From Leptolyngbyaceae cyanobacterium M33_DOE_097 (GTDB lineage: Bacteria; Cyanobacteriota; Cyanobacteriia; Leptolyngbyales; Leptolyngbyaceae): DNA of 34,435 nucleotides. A model generated the notes under the pieces. The model searched no databases. It was not told the origin of the DNA and saw only the letters and a program-made list of their open reading frames with translations. This document shows, in pieces, positions 1 through 7,367 of the stretch. The first letter of the stretch is position 1, and every line of letters starts with the position of its first letter. Where the stretch lies: positions 1 to 34,435 of the forward strand of contig DVDV01000146.1 of assembly GCA_015296075.1 (NCBI GenBank), written 5' to 3'. The position numbers and the translations under genes were made by a program.

Positions 1-543
1 CTGAAAGGAGAAGGTGCCCAAGTTCCACACGCCATTGCCAGGGTCTACATGACCACGATAGGCACGGGTATACCCCCCAGCCGCGGTGCGAGTGCCTTCG
101 GCGTGTCCTACGGTGCGAGCTACCACGGACTGCGAGCCACCTTTGAACAGGGTATCCAGTCGGCGGACGCTAGGGGCGGCTGGTTCAGGGGCGGAAGGAA
201 TGTCAACGGGTTGATTTGAGGTCACAGGAGCGGGGGGTGAGGCAGGTGTGGGCGCTTGGGCAGCAGGAGGCGGAGTGACCGGAGCGGGATCCGGAGTGAC
301 CGGGGCAGGTTGAACAACCGGAGCTATAGCCGGAGCTTCCGGGATAGGTGCTTGAGCAACTGGGGCAGGCTCAGCGATCGCCGCAGGAATTGCAACCGGA
401 GCCGCAGGTGTTTCGGTGGCAGCAGGTGTAGCTGGAACATCGAAGCTAACGGCAACATTATCAATATCAGCGGCAAACGCCGATTCGAGGTGAGTGAGGA
501 GACTAGCGAAGAGGATGAGGGGGAAAAGGAGAAGACGAGACAT
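1..543 (-). CDS. Secreted Pro/Ala-rich protein, C-terminus cut off by the window edge
   Basis: Reading the minus strand from an ATG at 543 gives 181 codons with no stop, running off the left edge. The first 24 or so residues are a signal peptide (MSRLLLFPLILFASLL, cleavage near AFA-AD). Residues about 35-120 are a low-complexity Pro/Ala linker with APV and TPP runs, typical of an extended periplasmic or wall-spanning segment. After it comes a conserved-looking block with the pattern G-x-AEGTRT-x-x-GGYTRAY-x-GH-x-DPGNG. I recall this pattern from uncharacterised secreted cyanobacterial proteins but can give no function. It lies 128 bp downstream of the lipoprotein gene on the same strand and could share its transcript. 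Confidence that this is a gene is good; function is unknown. Confidence 0.72.
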   Translation of the reverse strand, partial: MSRLLLFPLILFASLLTHLESAFAADIDNVAVSFDVPATPAATETPAAPVAIPAAIAEPAPVAQAPIPEAPAIAPVVQPAPVTPDPAPVTPPPAAQAPTPASPPAPVTSNQPVDIPSAPEPAAPSVRRLDTLFKGGSQSVVARTVGHAEGTRTAAGGYTRAYRGHVDPGNGVWNLGTFSFQ

Positions 544-671
544 AGGGCAAAAGGGAAAGAACGTAGAAGGCAAGAAGATCAGGGAAAAAGAAGCCACTTT
601 TAGGAGATAGCCACGAAAAAATGACCGTCTGGTGCTAGACGAGTTTGTGGTTAAGCGATGGTTGCTAAGGG

Positions 672-1151
672 TTAGGGCTGTTTGAGCGTCCGTTCTAGAA
701 TTTGGCGACTTGGCTCAACGATCGCCCAGGTGCCGTTCGGTTGCTTACGCAGGGCGGCAAACTCTAAGGTAGTGGCGCGACCAATGCGATCGCCTGCGTT
801 GAGGGTGCCCACACGCGGATCTTCCAAACCGCAAAGGCGAAATAGGTAAGCGGGTACATCCGGGCTAGAGAAGACGATGCAGTTACGACTATCTTTCTGA
901 GTACGACCATTAAAAGGGGCGTAGACAGCCGCGCGATTTAGACCGATGGTGATGTCACCCAATCCACCTAAAACGGCATATCCTGCCACTCGATCCCCCG
1001 GTTGCAACTGCCATTTTTGATGCAATTTCAGTTGTAGACGAGTCGAAGGATTTGAGGTCGGCATGCAACTGGTCAGCAGCAAACAGCTAACGACAGCCAG
1101 CCAGCTATAGAGAGAAACACGTCGAAGGCACAAGTGATGCAACAAAGTCAT
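672..1151 (-). CDS. Lipoprotein with a degenerate M23-peptidase-like fold
   Basis: This is a 159-residue protein. Starting at the ATG at 1151 gives a lipoprotein signal with lipobox LTSC (Cys29), and a GAGG ribosome-binding site that overlaps the stop codon of the upstream gene, so translational coupling is likely. A longer frame back to 1223 exists but runs into the upstream gene and spoils the signal peptide. After Cys29 the pattern resembles the beta-roll of lysostaphin-type M23 peptidases: AVYAPFNG (about 75-82), AYLFRLCGL (about 101-109), AGDRIG (119-124), then LEFAALR and NGTWAIVEP (about 129-147). The HxxxD and HxH zinc ligands of active M23 enzymes are absent. I infer a non-catalytic, membrane-anchored wall or envelope factor; the fold assignment rests on pattern recognition only. 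Confidence 0.75.
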   Translation of the reverse strand: MTLLHHLCLRRVSLYSWLAVVSCLLLTSCMPTSNPSTRLQLKLHQKWQLQPGDRVAGYAVLGGLGDITIGLNRAAVYAPFNGRTQKDSRNCIVFSSPDVPAYLFRLCGLEDPRVGTLNAGDRIGRATTLEFAALRKQPNGTWAIVEPSRQILERTLKQP

Positions 1152-1159
1152 GGGGTGCC

Positions 1160-1549
1160 TCAATGACGAAAACTGAAGGAATATCCGGCGTATTCTTCGC
1201 CTTCGTACAGCACAACCAGCCATGTACTGGGGTCAAACTCTAATGGGTAGGCTTCCCGTCGAGAAGTGGCACCGACTCGCAGTTGCAGATTCTTTAAATT
1301 GCAGTAGGGCTGAGCGACAACCTGCCGAACCTGGTTTTGGTGCGATCGCTCAGGAATTGCCAATAAACGAGTTAAGGCATCGCGGGAAAGTTTTGCTTGC
1401 GGTTGCACAATTTCCTGGCAAACATCCTTAACTGGATACTGCCCCGGCAGAAGCTTTGCCGGATCAACTAGCAAACCGAGGGCTGCTACAACAGACCCAC
1501 CTGCTAGCATGTATTTCACACCTGTTCCACGTGAATATTGTTGAGCCAT
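1160..1549 (-). CDS. Small conserved protein with one N-terminal hydrophobic segment
   Basis: This is a 129-residue protein starting at the ATG at 1549. Residues about 12-28 (KYMLAGGSVVAALGLLVD) form a hydrophobic segment that is either an uncleaved anchor or a signal peptide. The rest is predicted soluble, with two Cys residues (in VKDVCQEIV and QPYCNLK) and a C-terminal block rich in aromatics (DPSTWLVVLYEGEEYAGYSF). I recognise no family. The gene is followed after 8 bp by the lipoprotein start, with the ribosome-binding site of the second gene overlapping this stop, so the two are probably co-translated. An envelope role is inferred from that partner only. Confidence 0.72.
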   Translation of the reverse strand: MAQQYSRGTGVKYMLAGGSVVAALGLLVDPAKLLPGQYPVKDVCQEIVQPQAKLSRDALTRLLAIPERSHQNQVRQVVAQPYCNLKNLQLRVGATSRREAYPLEFDPSTWLVVLYEGEEYAGYSFSFRH

Positions 1550-1720
1550 TTCTCAACCCTCAAACAATCAGACGACAAAAAATTAAACAGCGACAAATTA
1601 ACGGCCATTGATACGATCGCCCTGCTACTTGGGATAACAAGTCAGAAGGAGGAGTTATAGAACCCTCAATCCTTACCACATTAGCGATGACGATAGAAGC
1701 CGTTTCTGGATATTGGTATA

Positions 1721-1763
1721 TTTGTACTATATATCCTGGAATAGATCAATACTTTTGTACTAT
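1721..1763 (-). promoter_or_regulatory. Direct repeat TTTGTACTAT x2 in the promoter region of the 1549 gene
   Basis: The ten-base word TTTGTACTAT occurs at 1721-1730 and again at 1754-1763, 33 bp apart, in AT-rich DNA. It lies between the terminator at 1784-1807 and the minus-strand start at 1549. On the minus strand the word reads ATAGTACAAA, with TATATAG and TATACC nearby that could serve as a -10 element. The spacing is about three helical turns, which would suit a regulator binding twice to one face. The function is inferred; only the repeat is seen. Confidence 0.35.
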
Positions 1764-1783
1764 TTAATATTTTTCGACGATGT

Positions 1784-1809
1784 AAAAAAGCCTCGTTCTG
1801 AGGCTTTGA
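1784..1809 (-). terminator. Rho-independent terminator of the CmpX/MscS-like gene
   Basis: The stem AAAGCCTC (1787-1794) pairs with GAGGCTTT (1800-1807) around a five-base loop. Read on the minus strand it ends in GGCTTTTTTAC, a clear U-tract. It sits about 40 bp past the stop codon at 1846. Confidence 0.85.
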
Positions 1810-1845
1810 GTCGCTATTTCAAGAGTTGAAGCTTTGTCGAGTTGA

Positions 1846-3492
1846 CTAGTTGCGCTTAAAAGTGTCGAGCCATTCTCGTAATTGTTCGCCTGCCACGTCA
1901 CGCCCACCTAGACCAAAAGCAAGGGCAATAGCTACGGCGATCGCCCCTAAAAGCAGGCCAAATGCCAAATTAACGATATTTGAGGCAACCCCGATCTGTT
2001 GTAGTGCCATTGCAGACACTAGCGCAATAATTGCAATCCGAGCGGTTTGTGCCAAAATTCGAGACTGTCTAGTGTTAGAACTGTCGATTAAATTAAAGGC
2101 CAGGTTTGCCAGATAAAGACCGACAGCAAAAACAATTAGCCCCACCAAAATTCGCCCAAACACTACAAGCAGTCCGGTTGTGATGTTTTGGATGGCTGGC
2201 AAATTCAGCACATCTAAAGCCGCAATCGCTGCAAACAGCATAATGCCAATCAGCACAACCACCCCAGCAATCTCTGAAGGAGTGCGAGTACGAGTTGGCA
2301 GATTTACATTAGTCTCTGCCGGAGTGCTATCCACAGGCTGAACAGAAGCCGCGCTTGTTTGAATGCCTAGCCAGTGGTAGAGGTTATCAAACCCGATGCT
2401 AGCTAATAGATTGCGCACAAAATCGGCTAAAAAACGACCTAAAACGTAAGCTGCAATGAGAATTAAGACGGCTGTAAATATCTGCGGTAGGGTCGTGAGA
2501 ATTTGGTTTAACATCGCGATCGCAGGCACAGAAATTGCCGGAATTTGAAGCGCATCCAGAGCTGCGATCGCTGCTGGCAACAATACAAGAACGTAAATTA
2601 TTGTTCCAATAATGTAAGACAAAGATTGTGAGGGCTTGTTGCGTGTCATGCCAAACTGCTCACCAATTCGGTCAACGCCTGTTGCTGCTAGCAAATTGGT
2701 GACAATATTGCGAACAATACGAGCAATAAACCAACCTGCAACCGCGATTACAACCGCCTTAATAATGTTAGGCAAAGCCTGCAGCAAGTCATTCAACAAA
2801 TTCTGGACGGGTTGCAAAGGCCCACGTAGATCTAAAACATCCAAAATCGTTGGCAGGAAGAACAGTAAAACGAACCAGTACAGAGCATTTCCTAGGGTAT
2901 CGCTCAACAGGTAGGGGCTTCGAGTCGTTGGTTCACCATCTTGAAAAAATCGTTCATCCAGTGAAAATGACTTTGCTGTTCGGGTTACGATGGCCCTTGC
3001 TAACGTCGCAACAACCCACGCAATAAAAGCTAAGAAAGCGGCCGCACCAAGTTTAGGTAGAAATGCAAAAATTTGGTTCAAAAAATTGTTAAGCGGTTGC
3101 GAAACGGTTGTTAGGTTCAAAACGTTGAGAGCTGCAACAATCGCCAGCGTCAAAATCACCCAAAAAACAACCGATGCAAAAATTCCTTCAACTTGAGAAG
3201 ATTGACTGGCAGAAGGCTGATTACCTGTTGTCCAAGCGATAAAGCGCTCATCAAGATTCGTTTTTTTCAGTCCTTTGCGCAATATTGAAGAAACTAAACC
3301 AGCAACGAGCCAGCCTAGCAAAAGAATTGCGATCGCCCCAAGCAGATTTAGAAGAGTGGGTCCTAAACTTCCACTCGTTTGCTGAAAAAAGCGATTCCAA
3401 GCATCTAAGGATGTCGCATCTGTTGAAGGGGCAGGGGCTTGTACCTGTGCAAATGAAAAATTCCCAGTTAAAGGGAGAGAGAAATTCAACAT
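1846..3492 (-). CDS. CmpX/MscS-type membrane protein with repeated TM-helix modules
   Basis: This is a 548-residue integral membrane protein. I chose the ATG at 3492 because AGAGGGG precedes it at good distance; the longer start at 3519 has no such site. It contains about five copies of one module: an amphipathic stretch (LLN-LL-ALP), a 20-residue membrane helix with GW or AY near its centre, then a basic R-N-L-L or R-x-I-V segment and often a DERF or D-R-I-G-x-x-F motif. Copies fall near residues 45-90, 130-190, 235-290, 320-375 and 430-480. This is the TM_helix repeat of CmpX-like proteins. The end, FGLGGRDVAGEQLREWL, is the junction that leads into the beta domain in true MscS channels, but here the protein stops. 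It is probably an inner-membrane protein, mechanosensitive by family name only; channel activity is not shown by the sequence. Confidence 0.88.
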   Translation of the reverse strand: MLNFSLPLTGNFSFAQVQAPAPSTDATSLDAWNRFFQQTSGSLGPTLLNLLGAIAILLLGWLVAGLVSSILRKGLKKTNLDERFIAWTTGNQPSASQSSQVEGIFASVVFWVILTLAIVAALNVLNLTTVSQPLNNFLNQIFAFLPKLGAAAFLAFIAWVVATLARAIVTRTAKSFSLDERFFQDGEPTTRSPYLLSDTLGNALYWFVLLFFLPTILDVLDLRGPLQPVQNLLNDLLQALPNIIKAVVIAVAGWFIARIVRNIVTNLLAATGVDRIGEQFGMTRNKPSQSLSYIIGTIIYVLVLLPAAIAALDALQIPAISVPAIAMLNQILTTLPQIFTAVLILIAAYVLGRFLADFVRNLLASIGFDNLYHWLGIQTSAASVQPVDSTPAETNVNLPTRTRTPSEIAGVVVLIGIMLFAAIAALDVLNLPAIQNITTGLLVVFGRILVGLIVFAVGLYLANLAFNLIDSSNTRQSRILAQTARIAIIALVSAMALQQIGVASNIVNLAFGLLLGAIAVAIALAFGLGGRDVAGEQLREWLDTFKRN

Positions 3493-4075
3493 TTCCCGCC
3501 CCTCTAAAAATCTATACATAACTTTTGGTTAACCTCTTCTGATGTATGAACTTGGCATTCTTCCCAGAAGACAACTCATTTCAGCAACTTCAAGCCGTTA
3601 GTGATCAACCCTTTTAAGCTGATGACTGAATACTCACACCAATCTTCTCAACTCAGTCTGTGAAAGCCTTGACATAGCAGCACGAATTGGTCTGTAAGCA
3701 AAATACTCTCGCCAGAGGAAAAAAGTTGCAATTTCTTAGTCGAAATAAGATCGCTACCTCAAATTTTCACGAAACACTTCTAGCGATACAGGCACTTTAG
3801 AGGATAAATTGCGCCCCACTAGTTCGGCTACGCTGAAGTAGGTACTGAATTGTCAAGGTGTAGGAGTTGCCTTTGACCATAGGATACTGCGGATCTCTCA
3901 TATAGGGAAGGATCAATGAATACAACCAGACAATCTCTATGGTTGTTTGTTGCATTTTTATGTTTTTGCAAGGGTGCCTTCTTTGAAGCCTTACTATAAA
4001 CAGTAGAAAATAATCGATTTCTCTACAGAGGCTTTTCTACCTGAGTTGAGAGCCTACCTGACTTGATTGGTAGCT
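3493..4075. other. Intergenic region between divergent genes
   Basis: About 580 bp separate the CmpX-like gene (minus) from the SRPBCC gene (plus) and must hold both promoters. I see no tRNA or mobile element. The short stretch around 3820-3841 (TAGTTCGGCTACGCTGAAGTA) looks like dispersed intergenic repeat sequence seen in cyanobacteria. A small possible reading frame at 3916-3999 is listed separately. Confidence 0.5.
3916..3999 (+). CDS. Possible 27-residue hydrophobic small protein
   Basis: An ATG at 3916 is preceded by GGAAGGATCA, a plausible ribosome-binding site, and opens 27 codons ending in TAA at 3997-3999. The peptide begins MNTTRQSLW, continues with a single hydrophobic segment rich in Phe, Leu and Val with two Cys, and ends GAFFEALL. 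This is the layout of a one-pass membrane micropeptide. It does not match PsbT, PetN, PetL or other photosystem micropeptides that I know. It could equally be chance; no conservation information is available here. Confidence 0.25.
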   Translation: MNTTRQSLWLFVAFLCFCKGAFFEALL

Positions 4076-4528
4076 ATGAATGAAGCTCAAGTTTTTGAAC
4101 AAACAGTCCAAATTAACGCCAGTGCTACGGCTGTTGAGCAGTGCATTACAGATTTAGGATTGATGCACCAGTGGCTCAATCCCGCTTTGCGTTGCGAACC
4201 TGTTGGAGAATGGTCAACTGCCCTGGGTGGCAAAAGTCGCTTCCTGATTCAAATGCCGCTGGTTCAACCGTGCCTAGAGAGTACGGTGGTTGAACGAGAG
4301 CCGGGGCTGATTGTTTGGGAGTTTAATGGTTTTTTTCGGGGGCGCGATCGCTGGGAATGCCAGCCAAACAACAATGGCACCCTGCTGCTCAATCGCTTTG
4401 ATTTTGTGATCCCCAACCCAATTGTCGCGTTTGGGTTTAAACAGTTTGCTGCTAAGTGGACTCAAGCCGACATGCAGGCTCAACTACAGCGGCTGAAGCG
4501 TGTCGCTGAGAGAAGCTATCAGGCTTAG
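4076..4528 (+). CDS. SRPBCC-superfamily (polyketide cyclase/START-like) protein
   Basis: This is a 150-residue protein. The ATG at 4076 is preferred over an in-frame TTG at 4067. The N-terminus (QVFEQTVQINASATAVEQCI) followed by a D-L-x-x-M-x-x-WL-x-P pattern is the usual first strand and helices of the SRPBCC helix-grip fold. The later strands include PGLIVWEFNGFF, RDRWECQP and GTLLLNRFDFVIPNP, and the long C-terminal helix is FAAKWTQADMQAQLQRLKRVAER. Members bind hydrophobic ligands or act as cyclases and aromatase-like enzymes; the substrate cannot be read from sequence. The zinc-ribbon gene follows after 32 bp on the same strand, so the two are probably co-transcribed. Confidence 0.85.
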   Translation: MNEAQVFEQTVQINASATAVEQCITDLGLMHQWLNPALRCEPVGEWSTALGGKSRFLIQMPLVQPCLESTVVEREPGLIVWEFNGFFRGRDRWECQPNNNGTLLLNRFDFVIPNPIVAFGFKQFAAKWTQADMQAQLQRLKRVAERSYQA

Positions 4529-4560
4529 GTAGACACACCACACATAAACAGGTACCCTCT

Positions 4561-4764
4561 ATGGCTTCTGACCAGCCTCCGGCACTCACGCCTCAAGAAC
4601 TTGCCAAGTGGCAGTTTCACCTGCGGCAGGCAAACGACAATAACATCTGGTGCCATTGCCGCCAGTGTGAGTATGAGTGGGTCGCTTCCGATTTTGTTGC
4701 CTGCGATCGCTGCGGTAGCCGTAATGTGCAGCATATTCCTTGCTGGCAATTCCCTGACGACTAG
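4561..4764 (+). CDS. Small zinc-ribbon-like protein
   Basis: This is a 67-residue protein starting at the ATG at 4561. Its core has paired cysteines, CHCRQC (about residues 31-36) and CDRC (about 49-52), followed by a further Cys near 61. The CxxC pairs about 15 residues apart, with W and aromatic residues between them, fit a single zinc ribbon. It has no signal peptide or membrane segment, so it is probably cytosolic. Similar small ribbons occur in cyanobacteria without a known role. It lies just downstream of the SRPBCC gene and converges tail to tail on the next gene with a 16 bp gap. Confidence 0.75.
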   Translation: MASDQPPALTPQELAKWQFHLRQANDNNIWCHCRQCEYEWVASDFVACDRCGSRNVQHIPCWQFPDD

Positions 4765-4780
4765 GCGATCGCAAGAGTCC

Positions 4781-5569
4781 CTAAGCTTTGGCAGGTGCCA
4801 TCCGAGTGGTTCTGAAGGTGACGTTTGCGCCTTCTTGGGTTTGCTCTAGCACCAACAGAGGGGTGGGTTTTGCTTTTTGATCCCAGTGCATGTTAGCAAT
4901 CCGCCCTTGAATGGTTGGTTGCCAGGTATCATGCTCCGCCGCCGGACTCAAGAAGGTTTCCATGCAGTCAATGATTTGATTGATGGTAACGGAGGTTGGC
5001 TGGGTTGGCAGCTTATTGATTTTGATTTCAATGCGGAACAGAACTCGCTTGCTGCCCTTGGGGAGATCGCCGGGTTCGTACTCCACATCAAAGGTTTCGT
5101 CAATTTGACGACCTGTGCTAGCAATCCCAATTTCGCCTTGGTTCGCTTGTGTGGGACGTAAGGCGACACTAATTTTTTCTTTAACACGAATCTTAATCTG
5201 GTTCAGAATGGCGAAGTGGAAGACCTCTTCATCCATCCGCATGCGCAAGTAATCGAGATTGAACTCACGCGAGTGAATTAAATCGGGGTTGCGCTCCATT
5301 TTGCCGATGGTTTCGACCGCATATTTCAGCTTCTTCTGAAGTTCGCGGTTCTTTAAAGTTTCAAATTTAACTTGCTTTTTCAGCTTTTTCGCATGGAGCC
5401 ACGAGACAAAGCCCAGTGCTAGCAAAGCAACGGCCAACCCACCGGAGGTGTACATCCAAATGGGTGGAGCAGCAGACGCGGCTGTTTGGCTGGCAGGTTG
5501 CTCTGTCTTGGGCTTGGGTTTGGTTGTTTGAGCGAGAATGGAGGTTGTGATGAATGGTGAGACAGTCAT
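4781..5569 (-). CDS. Membrane-anchored protein with coiled coil, conserved in cyanobacteria, function unknown
   Basis: This is a 262-residue protein starting at the ATG at 5569; no clear ribosome-binding site is visible. The N-terminus (residues 1-36) is polar and rich in Thr, Pro and Lys. One membrane helix follows at about 38-58 (YTSGGLAVALLALGFVSWL), then the basic stop-transfer HAKKLKKQ. Residues about 60-95 are a charged helix or short coiled coil (LKNRELQKKLKYAVETIGKMERNPDLI). The C-terminal domain is soluble, mixed alpha/beta and includes FNLDYLRMRMDEEVFHFAI. I recall close relatives in cyanobacteria annotated only as hypothetical. The topology suggests the soluble domain is cytosolic, but orientation is uncertain. 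Confidence 0.75.
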   Translation of the reverse strand: MTVSPFITTSILAQTTKPKPKTEQPASQTAASAAPPIWMYTSGGLAVALLALGFVSWLHAKKLKKQVKFETLKNRELQKKLKYAVETIGKMERNPDLIHSREFNLDYLRMRMDEEVFHFAILNQIKIRVKEKISVALRPTQANQGEIGIASTGRQIDETFDVEYEPGDLPKGSKRVLFRIEIKINKLPTQPTSVTINQIIDCMETFLSPAAEHDTWQPTIQGRIANMHWDQKAKPTPLLVLEQTQEGANVTFRTTRMAPAKA

Positions 5570-5687
5570 AGGACAATTTGGACTAGAGTGCTGCTAATAA
5601 TAAAGTTCCCTGGATGAGAAAGATGTCATCAATCAATTGGCATAAACCGGAATCTTCTTCAGCTCTTTACACAAGCACCAACAAAGT

Positions 5688-7325
5688 TTAGTGGTCTAAG
5701 TACCAACGCGCACGATACGAACGATTATCGATAAAGCACAGGTAAGGAAACTGCTGACTATACCCCAACCCGCCAAGCCACCAGGCATCCAGGAACCAAT
5801 ACAGTTGAGCCGCTGTATAACCAGGACAGTAGAAGGCGATCGCATCACCCAGAGCAAAGTAATCAGCCAAGCCTCTCCCCAACCCTTCGATGACTGGACA
5901 ATACCAGTAAAGAATGCGGAGCGATCGCTCCAACCGATCCTGCACGGACTGAAAAGCACCTGCCATTTCTATAATTGCATCCACACTTGCCTGATTGGTT
6001 GGCAGAAAAACGCCAACTTGCGTGGCATCAGCCCACAAAAAATCGCCTCCCGGCACAATTGGGACATCGAGTTGTAGATTCGTGGGTGTCCAGTTTGAAG
6101 GGCGCGTCAGGCGTGACTGTTCGGGGGGCCGCAACGGTGGCAAATCAGGGTGCTGTGTGGTTGCCTGCTGATTCAACTCGCGCGCCAAGAACCAAATTGT
6201 TTGCTCGCGATCGAGAAGCTGATACCACCGTTGCGCCAGCTGAAACAGGGCAGAGCGTTGCTGCTCTGTTCCTTGATAGGTCGCAGGTAAGCGGGCAAAA
6301 AAGTCGAGTAGTGCCCGATCCACTAAATTTGCCGCTGCCGCTAGCTCGTCGGGGTCTGGGGTCTCAGTGGCAAACAGTGCGGGGTTTACCCCCAACACAA
6401 TCATGGCATCCCCGCGAGTCTCAAGCTGTTGCCACTGCTGAAAGCTTTCTAACAAAGCTGACCGCTGCTCTGACTTCTTTTCGTAGCGGTAAGGGATCTG
6501 CTGTATGAGTGTCATCAGAGCGGCGTCAAAGGTTTTGGGTGAAACGGCAGGTGAGCGGTCAACGGCCAAAGTCGCGATCGCTTGTTCTCGTGTGGCTAGT
6601 TGCCGCCAGCGTTGCACCAGTAGCAGTAGTGCCTCTCGCTGATGTGGATACCCAGCATACTCCTCAGCAAAAGGTTGAATGGCCCGTAGCAAAGCGCGAT
6701 CGCCTTCAAAATCATCCACCGGAGCGGTTGCATTGGGCAGCAGGATTGCCAGGGCTTGCGCGCGATCGTCCTGCTTAAACCAAAGTCGCACTGCCTCTAA
6801 CAGCGCAGCCTGCTGAGGGGGCAATGAGAGATAATGCACCGGAACCTGAGCGACAAACTCTAACAACACAGTTTCTAAAAAGCTTTGGTCGAGGGGCAAC
6901 TCTGGCATCTGGCATTCTTGCCGATAAGCATCCAACAGTTTATTGGCATGACAGGACTCAAGTCGTGCGGCTGTCACATCATTTGCAGGTGCTAAGAAAC
7001 CCTGAGCTACTGTTTGAACGAAGGCATCTGTATACGAACCTGTCACACTATCCCAAATCTCTTTGCCCTTCCAGCCTGCAACCGTCAATTGGCTGGTCAA
7101 AGCGCGCAAGGTGCTAGCAGCCACCTCTACCTGCTGCTTAAACGTCATAATCTGCTGGAGCGCAATTTGGTGGGCAGGTGAAATCCCCAAACCCGTTTCA
7201 CCATCTGCTAACCGGGGTTTACACTGTACCCGATACAAGGCAGTCAACAGAGGGGAATGAATGCCCGTCCGCTCGGCTGCTCGCCGATAAATCCTATGGC
7301 GTTGGTTGAGCGTCAGGGTTCCCAT
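5688..7325 (-). CDS. Helical-repeat protein with a degenerate M15-type carboxypeptidase domain
   Basis: This is a 545-residue protein starting at the ATG at 7325. Residues about 10-110 form a helical domain (GIHSPLLTALY, GETGLGI, FKQQVEVAAS, WDSVTGSYTDAF) that recalls lysozyme-like or muramidase modules. Four copies of a roughly 35-residue helical unit follow at about 162-196, 224-256, 278-312 and 347-382; each has QQ-x-x-LL, W-x-QL and R-x-x-AI-x-x-L. From about 410 the pattern matches peptidase M15 (family 3, D,D-carboxypeptidase-like): NWTPTNLQLD, TNQASVDAI, ALGDAIAF, GGLG, FIDNRSYRARW. The zinc ligands are lost: SRH is replaced by DYF (490), the Asp of GDAID by Ala497, and the His of HID by Phe531. 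It has no signal peptide. I infer a non-catalytic wall-related or regulatory protein. Confidence 0.78.
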   Translation of the reverse strand: MGTLTLNQRHRIYRRAAERTGIHSPLLTALYRVQCKPRLADGETGLGISPAHQIALQQIMTFKQQVEVAASTLRALTSQLTVAGWKGKEIWDSVTGSYTDAFVQTVAQGFLAPANDVTAARLESCHANKLLDAYRQECQMPELPLDQSFLETVLLEFVAQVPVHYLSLPPQQAALLEAVRLWFKQDDRAQALAILLPNATAPVDDFEGDRALLRAIQPFAEEYAGYPHQREALLLLVQRWRQLATREQAIATLAVDRSPAVSPKTFDAALMTLIQQIPYRYEKKSEQRSALLESFQQWQQLETRGDAMIVLGVNPALFATETPDPDELAAAANLVDRALLDFFARLPATYQGTEQQRSALFQLAQRWYQLLDREQTIWFLARELNQQATTQHPDLPPLRPPEQSRLTRPSNWTPTNLQLDVPIVPGGDFLWADATQVGVFLPTNQASVDAIIEMAGAFQSVQDRLERSLRILYWYCPVIEGLGRGLADYFALGDAIAFYCPGYTAAQLYWFLDAWWLGGLGYSQQFPYLCFIDNRSYRARWYLDH

Positions 7326-7367
7326 CGTAGGCTAATAATTAAACCATTTCTAATTGCTTTGTTGATT

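Noticed and set aside
256-603. 115-codon plus-strand frame rich in Arg and Ser
   Set aside because: It is the antisense of the Pro/Ala-rich linker and signal peptide of the minus-strand gene 1-543; composition is that of a shadow frame.
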